From contig MU128921.1 of assembly GCA_014904985.1 (NCBI GenBank), positions 16,692 through 69,980 on the forward strand: 53,289 bases of DNA. The letters run 5' to 3'. The number at the start of each line of letters is the position of its first letter. The stretch's first letter is position 1. The translations under genes and the position numbers were made by a program. Source of the stretch: Hydnum rufescens UP504. Lineage: Eukaryota > Basidiomycota > Agaricomycetes > Cantharellales > Hydnaceae. Shown piece by piece: positions 1 through 11,401 of this stretch. The notes under the pieces are model-generated. The model did not search any database and was not told the DNA's origin. It saw only the letters and a list, made by a program, of their open reading frames with translations.

Positions 1-21
1 TCAGTATAAGTATAAAAGCCA

Positions 22-50
22 TGACATAATCCAAAGGGAATTCCACTTGA
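22..50 (+). repeat. Left terminal inverted repeat
   Basis: About 29 bases, the inverted counterpart of 1909-1939. It begins TGACAT and ends GAATTCCACTTGA. Confidence 0.65.
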
Positions 51-110
51 TCACATGATCAAGTGGTATTCCATTTGGATTAAATAATCAAATCACAGGA
101 TAAAATGGAC

Positions 111-1393
111 TCACTCATCTGGGGTATTAATCCATTTCAGAACTAAAGGCTGCATCTCCATCACCAGAGGTCTGAGCCTAGTGAAATAGCCCTCCACTCT
201 CTCCTCTAGGTCCAAGAATTCTTGCTCCTTTTTCACTGGCTTAGCAGTGAGTCCATGAAGTTTTTTAAAGGGCCTTCCATCAGTTGCAGTCAACCATTGG
301 AAGCGCCTTAGGAATATTGAGGTTTGGCGAGGATCCTCAGGGGTTTGAATGACATCAAGCACCTCCAGCTCCAGCTCCTTGGCCTTGAGATGCTCCAGAA
401 ACTGGACTGATTGATGGTTGTGTGCAGGAAATGTGGAGTAATTGGGCTCCACTGCCCATACCTGTCCCACCCTCTTCCTCCCAAAGACAATCTGCACTGT
501 ACAGGCTTTGATGCAGTCTTTGGCTACACTGCCAGGGTGCTCCAAGGAGAGATGCTTTAGCATGGAGCTGTGCTGGATATTGGCATGGTTGCATTTGAGA
601 CAGTGGAAACCAGGGTGACAGGGAATGGATTGGATAGGAGCCACAAGTCCAGTGGGTGCAAGATTTCTTTGGCTGCATCGTGGGCTTCAAGGATCTCATC
701 AATGTTGGCTGGCAGGTGCTGGCCTTTGTGTTCAGTGTTTCTTTGGAAGTGAGAGGCAAGATCCTTCCAAGGCACAGCATACCCATGGCCTCCACAGATG
801 ATCAGGTGGTGCACAGGATCAATCCCAAGTTGGAGAGCAACCAGCGCAGGTGGGTGAATCAGAGCATGTCAAAGATGGAGGGCTGGCTCTGAAGCCATCA
901 CCTCTGGCACATACTCTGACTCTTGATTAGACACCACCTCTGGCACATCAGGAATGATTGGGTCTGTGTCAGCAATGATGGCCTCCCTCTCAGGAGAATG
1001 AAGTCGTTGCTTAGAGGGCTGTTGCATTGGAGGGGAGGGTGAATGAGGACGTTTCAGTGAATTAGAGTGATGGGAGACTGGAGCAGGAGCCTTGGGTGGA
1101 CCTCTGGCACCCTTGATGAGAGCACTGATGTGGACATGGCGACGAAAGTTTTCCACATTGGTGTGAATATAAGAACACTCTGGGCAGTGGAAACCATCTG
1201 GCTGCCTAGCAATGACTCCAAGAGTGGGAACATCTGTGGACTCTTGATGGAGGGCCCTCAGATGATGTTTGTATTGGATGTTGTTGGTGAACTCCATGTC
1301 ACAGAAATCACATCTGAGAGTTTTATTTTCCCAAGAGACACCAGATTAGTTCTGAAAATAGGGGAGCAAACACTGGTCTACACACTTAGACAT
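111..1393 (-). pseudogene. OrsD-like C2H2 zinc-finger protein, broken
   Basis: The minus strand encodes three Cys/His clusters. The first is CDFCDMEF...HH near 1255-1305, the second is FHCPECSYIHTN...RRHVH near 1150-1210, and the third is FHCLKCNHANIQ...LKHLSLEH near 540-610. Between clusters 2 and 3 lies a segment with a CGGHGYAVP motif and LPANIDEILEAHD. This order resembles fungal OrsD-type proteins (DUF3505), whose biochemical role is unknown. The likely ATG is at 1391-1393. A TAA at 1346-1348 interrupts the frame before the first finger, and frame changes are needed near 820-870 and near 655. I therefore call it a pseudogene, unless the small indels are sequencing errors. Family assignment is by motif and layout only. 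Confidence 0.55.
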
Positions 1394-1908
1394 GATGTTA
1401 TTCTTTAGGATTGGATAGGGATTGATTTGATGGTGGTTCCTGAAAAAGAACAGTAACAGCACTCAGAACTAATCAATCAGAACTGTCCAGAGTCTATTCA
1501 ACAGTCCACATACCTTGTTAGAATTACTCTCAGAATGTTCCTAGAACAGCATCAAAAGACTCAGAAAAAATCCTCATGGCTTGCAGATAGATGCCCTAGA
1601 GTGGTCCCAACATACTCACCAGCTGTCAAGTTCCTAAGATCAGGTTGTAGAGATGTCCTTCAGTTGGGGGAGCAGGTCTTCAAAGTGGGGGGTGATAGCT
1701 GAGCTGAAAAGAGCCTCCTTATATATGTTTTTGGGCCTTCAGGACATTAAATTCCATTTGAATGCCAGCATATGACACCATCTGACAGGTGGATACCCAT
1801 GATCAATCTCTTGGCAACTAATACAAACCCACCATCAATCTTTTTGACAGCTCAGCAACCAATACAGTAGTCTGATTAATCAATCAGCAGGGCCTCCACA
1901 TTCATTCT

Positions 1909-1939
1909 TCAAGTGGAATTCCCTTTGGATCCCATGTCA
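1909..1939 (-). repeat. Right terminal inverted repeat
   Basis: Reverse complement of the left repeat with 2 extra bases after TGACAT. The long match sits at the two ends of a gene-containing unit 1.9 kb apart. Confidence 0.65.
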
Positions 1940-2129
1940 GAACTTGGTCTTACTATATCATTGACAGGCAATGTACTATCTCATACCATTCATACACTCC
2001 TGCCTCTATCATCAACATTATCTAGGCAACAAGGCTGATCTCAGCAAAGAGCCTTTATCAAAATCTGCCTACTGATGACCTCCAATATAATCTGACTCCC
2101 ATGTCCATCCCAGATCATAATGATATAGT
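1940..2129. other. Spacer between TIR unit and minisatellite
   Basis: No gene is visible. From about 2045 the plus strand reads like a degenerate first copy of the protein-like repeat that follows (YQNLPTDD...TPMSI). Confidence 0.3.
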
Positions 2130-2935
2130 GCCAGAGAACAACAGAGTGTATGACCTGTAACTCAACAACCAATCCACTCACAAGGCTGCTGTGTGAATGG
2201 TACTAAAATGTCCCTACAGATAACCTCTTGAATATGGTCCCACTCCTATGTCTATTGCAGGTCATATAAGCATAGAGCGCAACAGAGCGCAGGTCTTGTA
2301 TATCAACAACCAGTCCACCCCCAGCCACATGAGTGGGTATCAAAATGTTCCTACAGATCACCCCTCCAATATGGTCCACACTCCCATGTCTATTGCAGGT
2401 CCATATAAGCATAGAGCGCAACAGAGTGCAGGTCCCTCAAGAGAGCGCAGGTCTGTATATCAACAACCAGTCCACCCCCAGCCACATGAGTGGTATCAAA
2501 ATGTTCCTACAGATCACCCCTCCAATATGGTGACACTTCCCATGTCTATTGCAGGTCATATAAGCATAGAGCGCAACAGAGCCGCAGGTCCCTCAGGAGA
2601 GCGCAGGTCCTGTATATCAACAACCAGTCCACCCCCAGCTACATGAGTGGTATCAAAATGTTCCTACAGATCACCCTCCAATATGGTCACACTCCCATGT
2701 CTATTGCAGTCATATAAGCATAGAGCGCAACAGAGTGCAGGTCCCTCAAGAGAGAGCAGGTCCTGTATATCAACAACCATCCACCCACAGCCACATGAGT
2801 GGTATCAATTGTTCCTACAGATCACCCTCCAATATGGTCACACTCCATGTCTATTGCAGGTCATATAAGCATAGAGTCGCAACAGAGCGCAGGTCCCTCA
2901 GGAGAGCGCAGGTCCCTGGTGGGCAAACGTAAGCA
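2130..2935 (+). repeat. Minisatellite of about 150 bp, coding-like, about 5 copies
   Basis: The block CATATAAGCATAGAGCGCAA recurs near 2263, 2402, 2558, 2711 and 2861, so spacings are about 139, 156, 153 and 150 bases. Each unit in one frame encodes a recognisable peptide with YQNVPTDHPSNM, TPMSIAG and RAQQSAGPS blocks. The frame is lost repeatedly through 1-2 base indels. An older copy lies upstream (2045-2200). It looks like the decayed repeat region of a protein gene, not a neutral satellite. I do not recognise the protein. Confidence 0.7.
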
Positions 2936-3699
2936 GTAAGCAAACTGTGGGCAAACGTAAGCATGTCAGTAGCAGACCATAGGCAAAACCATAGGCACCG
3001 TAGGCACATAGGCAGCACTTAAATGGGCTGTGGAGCAAGAATGGCTGGACCAATTTCAATGGGACCACCACCAAATGAAAGGTACAGACAAGGACTACAC
3101 CGTGGGGGGGTCTAGGAGAAAATTTAGGATTTGCCTACTGCCTTCTGCAGCATCAGGCAGTGGTAAAAAGGATAGGATCCCCCTAAGTGCACACCCTGGG
3201 GCCCCTTCCCTCTGGTGGCCCCTCTAGCCCCTCCCCCACCCCTCTAGTTGGTCTGGGGCAGGGGTGCCCCCTCTTGCTGGTGTGGTGGTCACGCAACCTG
3301 GATTGTGTAATTAATTAGATAATAATTAATTAGGTAATTATGTATATTAAGTAACATGTATTACATAATATATTTGATTATATCATCAACTAATTATGTA
3401 ATTTAATATTACATAATACTATTATTGTTATGTATGATTATGTCACTGCTTTTTTGGGTGGATTACATAATTACCTATTTAGGATATTAGGTAATTGACA
3501 GGTCGGCCAGTGCAGAATTCTACAAGTTCCAAAATTGATCTCAAATTGATCTCAACTTGAGCTCAAAAGCCGACTCTTTGCTATCAAATACTCTTTTGAT
3601 CACTTTTTGATATCAAACATAATACAAGCCTATCAGGCACTATACAGATATCAAAATGACATACCTTTTAAGGCCCCCAAGAGTGTCTGACCAGCCTGG
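2936..3699. other. Non-coding stretch with AT-rich palindromic tract
   Basis: It starts with short direct repeats (GGGCAAACGTAAGCA twice, TAGGCA several times). From about 3295 to 3500 it is very AT-rich with many inverted copies of ATTACATAAT/ATTATGTAAT, as in a degraded miniature inverted-repeat element. I see no gene. Confidence 0.4.
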
Positions 3700-4520
3700 A
3701 TTGAACCAGAAGGTGAGTACATCATGTTCACCACTGACATGTCTTTCCACTCCTAACCATGACCTCCTGTAATGTCAAACTTGGGCCTGGCCCAAATGTC
3801 GACATGATCAGTTGACAAGCAACAGCATGCATGCATGGCTTTGCATGACAGTTAGTGATCCCAAGTCAGTCAAACCTCGAATCTTTCGCCCATGGACACC
3901 ATCACTGCCATCCCATTCACCGAATGGTACTAGGCTCCACACTTCACCTTTGTATTACAGCCAAGTAGGTGTCATGAAATCTAAACTTGTGCACTTGCTC
4001 ATTGTGGTTCACTTTCTGATGAGCATTGCAGAGCTTGGGGATTTTATACGATGTTCCAATATTCCTCACCCGTCGCAACTCTAGTGACTCATTCTCTTCT
4101 CCTCTCATCCTCAGCCCAAGCCTTTCACTCACGAACAATAGAATGTGGCAGCATGGCCTCAACCTTCGGATAATAATCGATTAGGTCTTGTTGAAGAAGA
4201 TCAACATTGGAGCAAACCAAGGTCAACATGATGTGGGTGTCTTGGCCCTGAATTATTTGTGCACCTCTAAACCACTGGGGGGATCAAGGGACAGATGTAA
4301 TTTTAGTAGGTCAGGGTTGATTTGATTGTTGGGCATGTGCAATATAACATGTATGTATGGTGATGATACTAGACCAATCACCCCCATACTATCCCTTGTA
4401 ACAGCAATGACCACCTTCTCTTTTGAGTGGCACCTCCAATTTCACTAGCCATTTCTGCCCTTAGCAGCTTCAATATCTCCAGTAATTCATGCTTGATGTC
4501 TGGAATAAAAGCCAGACTAG
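3700..4520 (+). pseudogene. FunK1-like N-terminal domain fragment, copy 1
   Basis: The plus strand contains, across frame changes, SDPKSV, then LESFAHGH, then LYYSQVGVMKSKLV. This matches the order seen in other fragments of this window (SDPNPVNLQLALYTLES and ALESLAYGFYRSH) and resembles the region of FunK1 kinases ahead of the kinase lobe. The same stretch, non-coding flank included, is repeated in direct orientation at 19205-20020. Several stops and shifts break it and no kinase catalytic motif follows, so it is a relic. The family assignment rests on the sister copies. Confidence 0.4.
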
Positions 4521-5020
4521 TATATACACAACTAGGCTTCTCCAGGTTAATGGTTGGACACAGTCCAGACTGTCAAATGCATTCTTGCATCGGTTCAGAC
4601 AACCCCGGCTTGCATACCATCAGCAGTGAGTTCACCCCAACATGCCTCCTTCAGATCTCAGCACCCATTCATCCTTATGGCACTCTGACCTCTGCAGCCT
4701 ATGCCCAAATCTAACCCCTGAGCCACATCCATCTCCGCCATATCTGATCACAACATGACAATTCTTACTATGGTATGGCAGTCTCACTCCAATGGTTAAT
4801 CTGTGACGAGGGGCCTGAATTTGGCAATGTACATATGCATCCAATATCTAACAATGCAATGAGTCTTGACCCCAAATAAGAAATGTAGAAAGTGGTGAAC
4901 ATGATAATAACACACAAAGAACCAATCCTGAATTACCAGATTACCAAACCAGCCCAGGAGAAAAGTGCCCGAATTAGTGTTCATGGCAATGAAGCCACAG
5001 CACAAAATCCAAGTACCCAC
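4521..5020. other. No gene recognised
   Basis: Only short unrecognised reading frames are present, and none has family motifs. The duplication shared with 20 kb ends here, so this is unique sequence between a FunK1 relic and the uraD relic. Confidence 0.35.
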
Positions 5021-5026
5021 ATATTA

Positions 5027-5625
5027 TTATGGCAACTCGAGAGCCATTACCAGACTGTGTGCAATGAGCCTGACAGCATGGATCGCATGCGCCAACTGGT
5101 CCATCCACTCTGGACTGCCCATCTTGTGGATTGTCACAGCAGATGGTTGAGACAGATCAATAGGGAGCTCAAGAGTGCTTTCAATCTCTGGGATGATGTC
5201 TTCAGGCAAACGGCTGTTGACAAATGTGATGTATTTCAGGCCTGGGAAGGTTTGGTCATAAAGTGCATTGAGGATGTTGAGCCTCTTCAGAACCTCCTGT
5301 GAGGTCACTTCTGTGAGGTTACTTTGGTCACCTGCTCAGCCTGGCTCAAAGCAGAGAGCACCCCCTGCTCACCTATCCATGGATGACCAGAGATGAAGAG
5401 TGCACACTCCCAGGGCAACCAAGTCTGGATTTGTCACAGGGAGGCTTTGATGACATCATGATAAGATTGGGTTGCTTTGAAGGACAGATGAGCCAGGAGT
5501 TCTGCAAGCTCTGGGACAAGCTTGGTGAGGAGAATGGGGGTTGATTCAAACAGAAGAGACAAGATGACACTGAGGGAGGAGAGAAGACATGGCCCAGTGA
5601 AATCCCACCACCAGCCCAAGGTCAT
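5027..5625 (-). pseudogene. uraD: OHCU decarboxylase (ureide pathway), broken copy
   Basis: The family enzyme converts 2-oxo-4-hydroxy-4-carboxy-5-ureidoimidazoline to S-allantoin in urate breakdown. On the minus strand, in order, are LFESTPIL and LVPELAELL (5550-5500), IQTWLPW, FISGHPWIGE (5400-5370), LSQAEQVTK, then LNALYDQTFPGLKYITFVN (5280-5220), an IIPEIEST segment and a GSPEW...RLIAHS tail. This is the normal domain order and nearly full domain length. Two lesions are visible: a TGA at about 5442-5444 between SL and QIQTW, and a frame change at about 5300 beside a small duplication of CCTCACAG. The family motif GHPRIGE reads GHPWIGE here (CGG to TGG). It is probably a dead duplicate of the cellular gene. 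Confidence 0.75.
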
Positions 5626-5639
5626 GGTGTTCTGAGAGA

Positions 5640-6240
5640 TGAGGGGAGCTTCAAGCCTGAATTATGATCAGTTTTATACATGTCTTGTGGAGACAGCAGG
5701 GACCCCCAACACCCAGGTTCAGGTTGACAGAACACAAACCCTATATCCAGGGTACTGGCACCACCTAGTAAAAATTGGAGTGCCAATCAATTTAGATATG
5801 CCATCCCTCTGACTTTGTTTCAGGGTCCTGACCCTCGCCTCCCTATTTGGTGGATACTCCTGATGGAAAATGACATTTGTACATCCTTCAATCTATCGCT
5901 GTCAAAAAAAATGGCTTTGCTCACCCAGGACATGCTAGGTGGTCCCAAGATGGGAGGTAGCATCTCTCATGATGGACCATCACAGTAACACATCAATGAA
6001 ATGCCTATTGATTTGATTTGTGTGTTTGAGTGCTTCCACAAGCCTGGGCCTACAGTTGATGACTGTCAGGGCAACACTGCTGTCAAAGCCACAAACAGAA
6101 AGAGGAAAGAGATTAATTAACCACATGCTATTGCAGTGGGAATCCTGAGTATACACCACACAACAAGGGACACACAAGTCTCGCACCTATCGCAGTGGGA
6201 ATCCTGAGAGATTGAAACTGGTGATCCCCCAACTGCGAAG
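5640..6240. other. No gene recognised
   Basis: The only structure seen is a direct repeat, GCAGTGGGAATCCTGAG, near 6135 and near 6193, about 58 bases apart. Confidence 0.35.
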
Positions 6241-9200
6241 GGCTATAAATAGTGTTTCTGAATTTGTGTATGAGTGAGTGGGAGAACGGGATGAATGATC
6301 ACTGGATGGAGAATAGAAGGGGGAAATGATGATTGATGAGAAGACTAATGTTTGACGCGCTCGATAGAATTGGAAGAGTGGATGTCGTGCGCACTCGAGA
6401 GTGAGGGTAAATTGGGAGAAGCGCGACACAGAGGAGGTTGAGACTTCACTCACAAGTAATTGGTTACAGTTAGTGCTGCTCGCTCGGAGTTGACAGGGTT
6501 GGAGGGATGGTTTGGGAGAAGAGGCAGTCAGCGAAAACACAGATTCAACGGATAGAAAAAGGGCAGTTGATATTTGTGATGGCGTTCGGAAATCGACAGT
6601 GATGTATAACTCAAAAGAGATTGATAGTGGACTAGGATCTGAATAGAGGCCTTGTATGTGTGGAAATACACGTTTGATGTTAGAATCGTATATAACATCA
6701 CATACGATGGCGCGCCTAGGGGGGAGGTGGGTGTACTGAGGTTGCGAGTAGGAGTTGAAGTTTGATGAGCCCTAACATACTATTCCCACGCCAGCTGGTG
6801 ATAGAGGTGCTGAGGAGTAGCTCTAGATTGAGGATATAGAGATTGATATAATTGACATTGTGGTAGATGGACATAGTTCAAGCTCGCGATCTAATTAAGT
6901 GGGATGGTAAGTGTGGAGTTGAGTAGAGAAATCAAATATGTTCGAGGTAATCGTGCCGCGGCACTAATCAATTCTGCCTACTTTGCAGAGATTGCAATCA
7001 TTGAATACTTAAATAATTATGAACTGTACTAGATGATGCGGGATAAATAACATTCTATTAGAGGATCATCTAATTGTAAAGTACCTGATTGGATTGTATG
7101 AATAACTTATAAGAGATTGACTGAAGGGTACGAAGACTATCATAGATAAGGTACATTAGACCGTTGATGAGAGTGAGGTATTGTGGAGGGAGTCGTAAAA
7201 TTGCCTAAGGGTAGTATTTAGAAAATATGAAAGCGAAAATAAATGGATTCGATAAGGTATAGAGTAAAGTAAATGACAATGACGGGACGAAGAAGGAATA
7301 GAAATTTCAAAATACCACGAATTAACAGAAGATTAGGAGTTGGTTTTACGTAAAGATTAGGGGAAAGAGTGGAGGCAAAGTTTGAAGAAAGGACAAATAG
7401 AAATTGGGAAAGGATATGGAATACAATGGGAAAGGAAAATCAAAATGGACCATTGGGCGCACGGAATCCCAATAGGAAATCCTCCTGGGAGGACATTCAA
7501 CATGAGAAATTTCGGTGGAAAGGGCATAATGGCAAACACATTGGGACAGGATACTTTATGCAATTAAACGAACGAAGAAAGACACTAAGGGAAATCGGCT
7601 GAGGAGAAAGAAGAGAGATGAATTATGTAAGGGATATTACTATTATATACACATAACAACACAATTATTAAAGAAAAACAGATAACAGAGAGCTGAAACA
7701 GAACGTAGAGGACAGCTTCCCGTAATCAGGAAAGACAAGGAACGGGAAAACCGCTGGGCCTGCAAAGGAAAGAAGGGAGAAGGAAGACCACCATTTGAGA
7801 GCAAGGAAGAAGAGTACACAAGAGGGAGCAGGACAAGGGTAACTTAAAGGCCAGGGTGGGTGATGTGTGAGGCTCCGACCTGAGCGAGTGGGCGCGGTGA
7901 GAGACATAAGATAGGGAGACGATTGGAGAACCGGATTGTTCTAGCGAGCCCACTTGAACTTCTTCTAAGGCCTGCAGACGCGAGACGCCTGAGCTGAAGA
8001 ATGACAAACATGAGAGGCAAGGACGTACGACTCGTACTGCTGGAGACACGAAGACCGAGCTTTAGACGGCACCCTCCCGCTGAGGCCGCTTATATGATGA
8101 GGGTCACTAAGATGGAGGACGCTAAACCAAGTTATACAAGCACGAACCGAGAGAGCAAGAGAGGTGAGGAGCGTACGGTATGAGTTCACGATGTGCCGCA
8201 GAGAGAAAGAGCCACGAGTAAATTACTCTGCTATAAACAAAGAGCAATCGAGTAGGAGGGAGGGAGCCAGTGGGAATATATTAATAAACCAACAAATATC
8301 ATCCCCCTCGAACAGCACACTCATATAAGGCCACGCCACAAAATAGATTGCAATATCAAGAAATGACAGATACATGTTTATCCCCACCAGCAGGTCGTAA
8401 CTCCGCACTAGCATGAACCACGGCGAAACAACTCACCACAAACTTGTACGCCTACATCAATTCACACGGCGTCGACCCACACAGAGACACAACCAAGAGG
8501 GAAATCAATACAAATGCTACGCTTCTGTAAACCATCATCACCCCGGGGTCGTCTCCTCGGAAGCGAAACCCCGGGAACCTAAGAAGAACGGTGACAAATC
8601 ATCCGATAAATATCACCCGGGTCTACTCTCTCGGGCCGACACCACCAGAGAAATCAAAAGATAAATGAACTCTCAAGAGATCCTGAGAGCGGACATCGCG
8701 AACGAGCGAGAACAACAGATCACGACACCATCGATAACACCTTACAAAACCCCAATAGGAGAGTGCGACAGCAGCCCAGAGGGGCAGTCTCCCCTTGACA
8801 GACTAGATGAGCGAGTAGACACCCGAAGCAAGCGCAGAGGACAAGAAGACGACATCACAAGAAAAACACCCCACACAATAACAAAGCAGCCACGCCGAGC
8901 AAAACGGAAGACAGACGGAGCACATCGCCGCAGGGGGGAGGCCGGGAGCGATAATCGTTAATGAATGGGAATCAATCGTAGAAGGCAGAAACGGGGTCCT
9001 CGCTGCGACCAGTGAGATCAGGCGAGGGGAGATGACCCGCAGAGGAGGCCGGCGGGTCAACGTGGGCGACACACCAGCGAGACACGACGAAAGGTAGGAT
9101 CTAGGACTCAATCGAGGACGAAGCCTGGTGCAAGGAGAAGATGTGCGGTGGCCGCAACAGAGGAGCAAAAAACGTGGGAATCGACTCCGACCGAGTGAAA

Positions 9201-9830
9201 AAAACATAGGCGAGGTTCGGGAGAGCGTCTGGCACCCGGGGCTGGGGGTGCGGGAGATGTGGGTCATCTTCGTACATCTCAGTCCTGGTCAGTAAACTTG
9301 GGATTAAGGGGAAAGGCAGGATGGAGAGATGAAGAGATACAGAATCCTTCAATCGGATGAGCTGGTCACTCATGTCAGCTTGTCATCCCCAATCAAGGAG
9401 ACTGCAGAAGATCGAAGCCCTCCCTAAGCTTGCGGGCACGTGTGGGTCCTACATACGCGCCTATAGATCGACGTTCATCGTCCAGCCATTGGTCTCGTCT
9501 GTCAGAAGCTCCATTACTCTATGATTGCTGAACACATGCGCCGCACAAGAATCGAGATATAGCCTTTGAATGCGGCAAAGCCTTTCGAGAAGCGACGAGG
9601 GCAGAGAGGACAGAAGGAGCAGGAGACGAAGAATATCAGAAGCAGAAGCGGGGGAGAAGAAGGTCAGGCGAGCGTGGACGAGGGGGTGAGAGAGGGGCGG
9701 TAAGCACGGCGAGAACCGCGAGAGTTACAGAGACAAACCCTATAGGATTAATCCCATGTCAGTGAGGATGGGGCGCTGGGAGCTATTTCTGACGCAAAGT
9801 GCGGATTGAGACAGAGAACAATGGGACGCT
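6241..9830. other. Gene-poor, T-depleted tract
   Basis: The plus strand is poor in T and rich in A/G (A/C in parts, e.g. 8400-8960) for about 3.6 kb. Low T depletes stop codons, so moderately long frames arise by chance (e.g. 8665-8961 plus, 8803-9267 minus), but none shows a family motif or coding-like composition. A degenerate palindrome resembling the 11.4 kb arrays lies at 8541-8576 (CCCCGGGGTCGTCTC ... ACCCCGGG). I recognise no gene. Confidence 0.4.
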
Positions 9831-10230
9831 AACACGTCCAAAATTAAAACAAACAAAAAACAACAAAAAACTCCTCACAATATACCCAACACCAAGCCGC
9901 ATTCAATATGTTAACACTCCGTAACCATATGGAAAACAAATATTAAACATTAAAAACACAGATACAGAAAAATCGAACCGCACCAGTAGAGACAAAGCTC
10001 CATAAATAACGAAACGAGCGAATTGACATCCACAAATACCATAATATCAGAAACACAAGAAATCCTCCAACAAAAACAGAAAAAAAAAACCAACCATGGA
10101 CTGATACATTACATCGAAAAACTAGGTCAGAAAACAATCATAACGCACAACAAAACACACTAAATCAGAAACGATTCACCTCAACCAAAAAAGCAAGAAA
10201 AAAAAAAACAAAAACACCCCAATTAGCAAC
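9831..10230. other. A-rich, T-poor low-complexity segment
   Basis: Long runs of A, AAC and AAAC on the plus strand, with two A runs of about 10 near 10080 and 10200. No gene is visible. It is the extreme of the strand asymmetry of the surrounding tract. Confidence 0.5.
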
Positions 10231-11396
10231 GCACCTCCATAAGCGCGACGTGCCAGACGGCATCATTCTTGCGGCAATTCGATACTCTCTGATAATAGAA
10301 CCACGTCCAGAATAGCTTAAAAACATCAGGGGTAACCAAGAGTGGACAGACGATTAGAACCATACCTCAGGAGAGAGAAACCTGACCGTGACACGACATA
10401 TTCAATTGATACCCCGCACAGAGGAGAGATATAAGTACTTAAGTGGGCGACATTGAATAAAAAGTCCGAACATGAGGTTCGATCAGGGATCAAGAGGATT
10501 TTCTGATTTGAACAATCTTGGCACCTTCGAGCGGAGTGTCAGGACTCGAGGCCTGAGCGCTCGGATCTCAGCAGGGAGAGGAAGAGGAAGGTCGGAGGGA
10601 GGGATCGAGGAGTCCCAGAAGGGGAAGGTCCTCTGATTCCAGGTGTATGTAAGAGGATTGGACGGAGCTGGAGCCTCGTGTCGAATGGTTCGCCCCGATT
10701 AGTCTTGAGGAGGGGCGGGCGATAATGCGCGAAGTTGGTTGCTTCGACGAGAGAAGCACATTTCTGGGGAAGGACCGTGTTCCATTGGTGTCGGGGAATG
10801 CCGCGGAGGGGTGACGGCGATCATCGCCGCTTCTCGGCTGCCGTCCGAGGAGCGGAGAGATGGTCTTTCGAGTCGTCAAGCAGCCTTGAGGATGGAGCAT
10901 GCGCGCGCGATGACCTCCGGACACCGGGCCGGAGGATCAGAGAGGCCGAGACAGGGATATGATTCTTCGGCATCGACAGGCTTTGCCTTTGGCCTTCCTC
11001 GGGAAGTGGAGATCCAAGGGGTGGGAGGATATTTTGATGTATTGGAGGGGGGGCTGTTTCGCGGAGCGTTTCATGGAGGGAGCGCCGACGGAACGGGTGG
11101 TCGACAGGCGGGACGCACAGAAGGAGTTGAAGAGACGATAAACGTAGCGCGGCTGAGCGGGGAGGCACAGTGATATTCGAGCGAAGGAAGGAAAAGAGTG
11201 GAATCTCACGCCCATCAGCTACTCGTGGGTGGCGTTTGGAGAGAGAGAATCTTGGGAAGGATCGCGTCGAAGAGGCAGATGACATATCCCTGACCTTGCT
11301 CTTGCGTGGGAGTGTTCGTCGTTGTACCAGACGCAAGAGGTCACACGCCCCCTATCTATTCATTCACAGGTATCAGTATTGTTCCAACTGAGGTGC
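10231..11396. other. GC-richer stretch with overlapping chance frames
   Basis: A plus frame (10739-11173) and a minus frame (10821-11336) overlap in GC-rich, purine-biased DNA. Neither protein shows a domain, and both are Arg/Ser/Gly-rich as expected from composition. I do not annotate either as a gene. The 3' end of an unseen neighbour cannot be excluded. Confidence 0.3.
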
Positions 11397-11401
11397 CTAA
11401 A

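Larger units (their letters stand above)
22..1939. mobile_element. TIR-bounded unit carrying an OrsD-like zinc-finger gene
   Basis: The left end (22-50) and right end (1909-1939) are inverted copies of each other. They share the 20-base core CCAAAGGGAATTCCACTTGA plus an outer TGACAT, and differ only by a 2-base indel and a substitution. The only gene-like content inside is a broken zinc-finger gene on the minus strand. The left repeat is followed at once by a second small palindrome (TTGATCA-TGATCAA, 46-62). No transposase is recognisable, so this would be a non-autonomous or degraded element. A target-site duplication cannot be confirmed because only 21 bases lie left of the repeat. That it is mobile is inferred from the terminal repeats alone. 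Confidence 0.5.

Noticed and set aside
3295..3500. Telomere or centromere-like AT repeat
   Set aside because: No regular unit or TTAGGG-type repeat. The words look like a decayed inverted-repeat element.
8665..9267. Open frames on both strands at 8.7-9.3 kb
   Set aside because: T depletion removes stop codons. The proteins show no motif and their composition follows the DNA bias.
10739..11336. Overlapping 144- and 171-residue frames
   Set aside because: Opposite-strand overlap in GC-rich DNA, no domain, no splice signals and no paralogue in the window.
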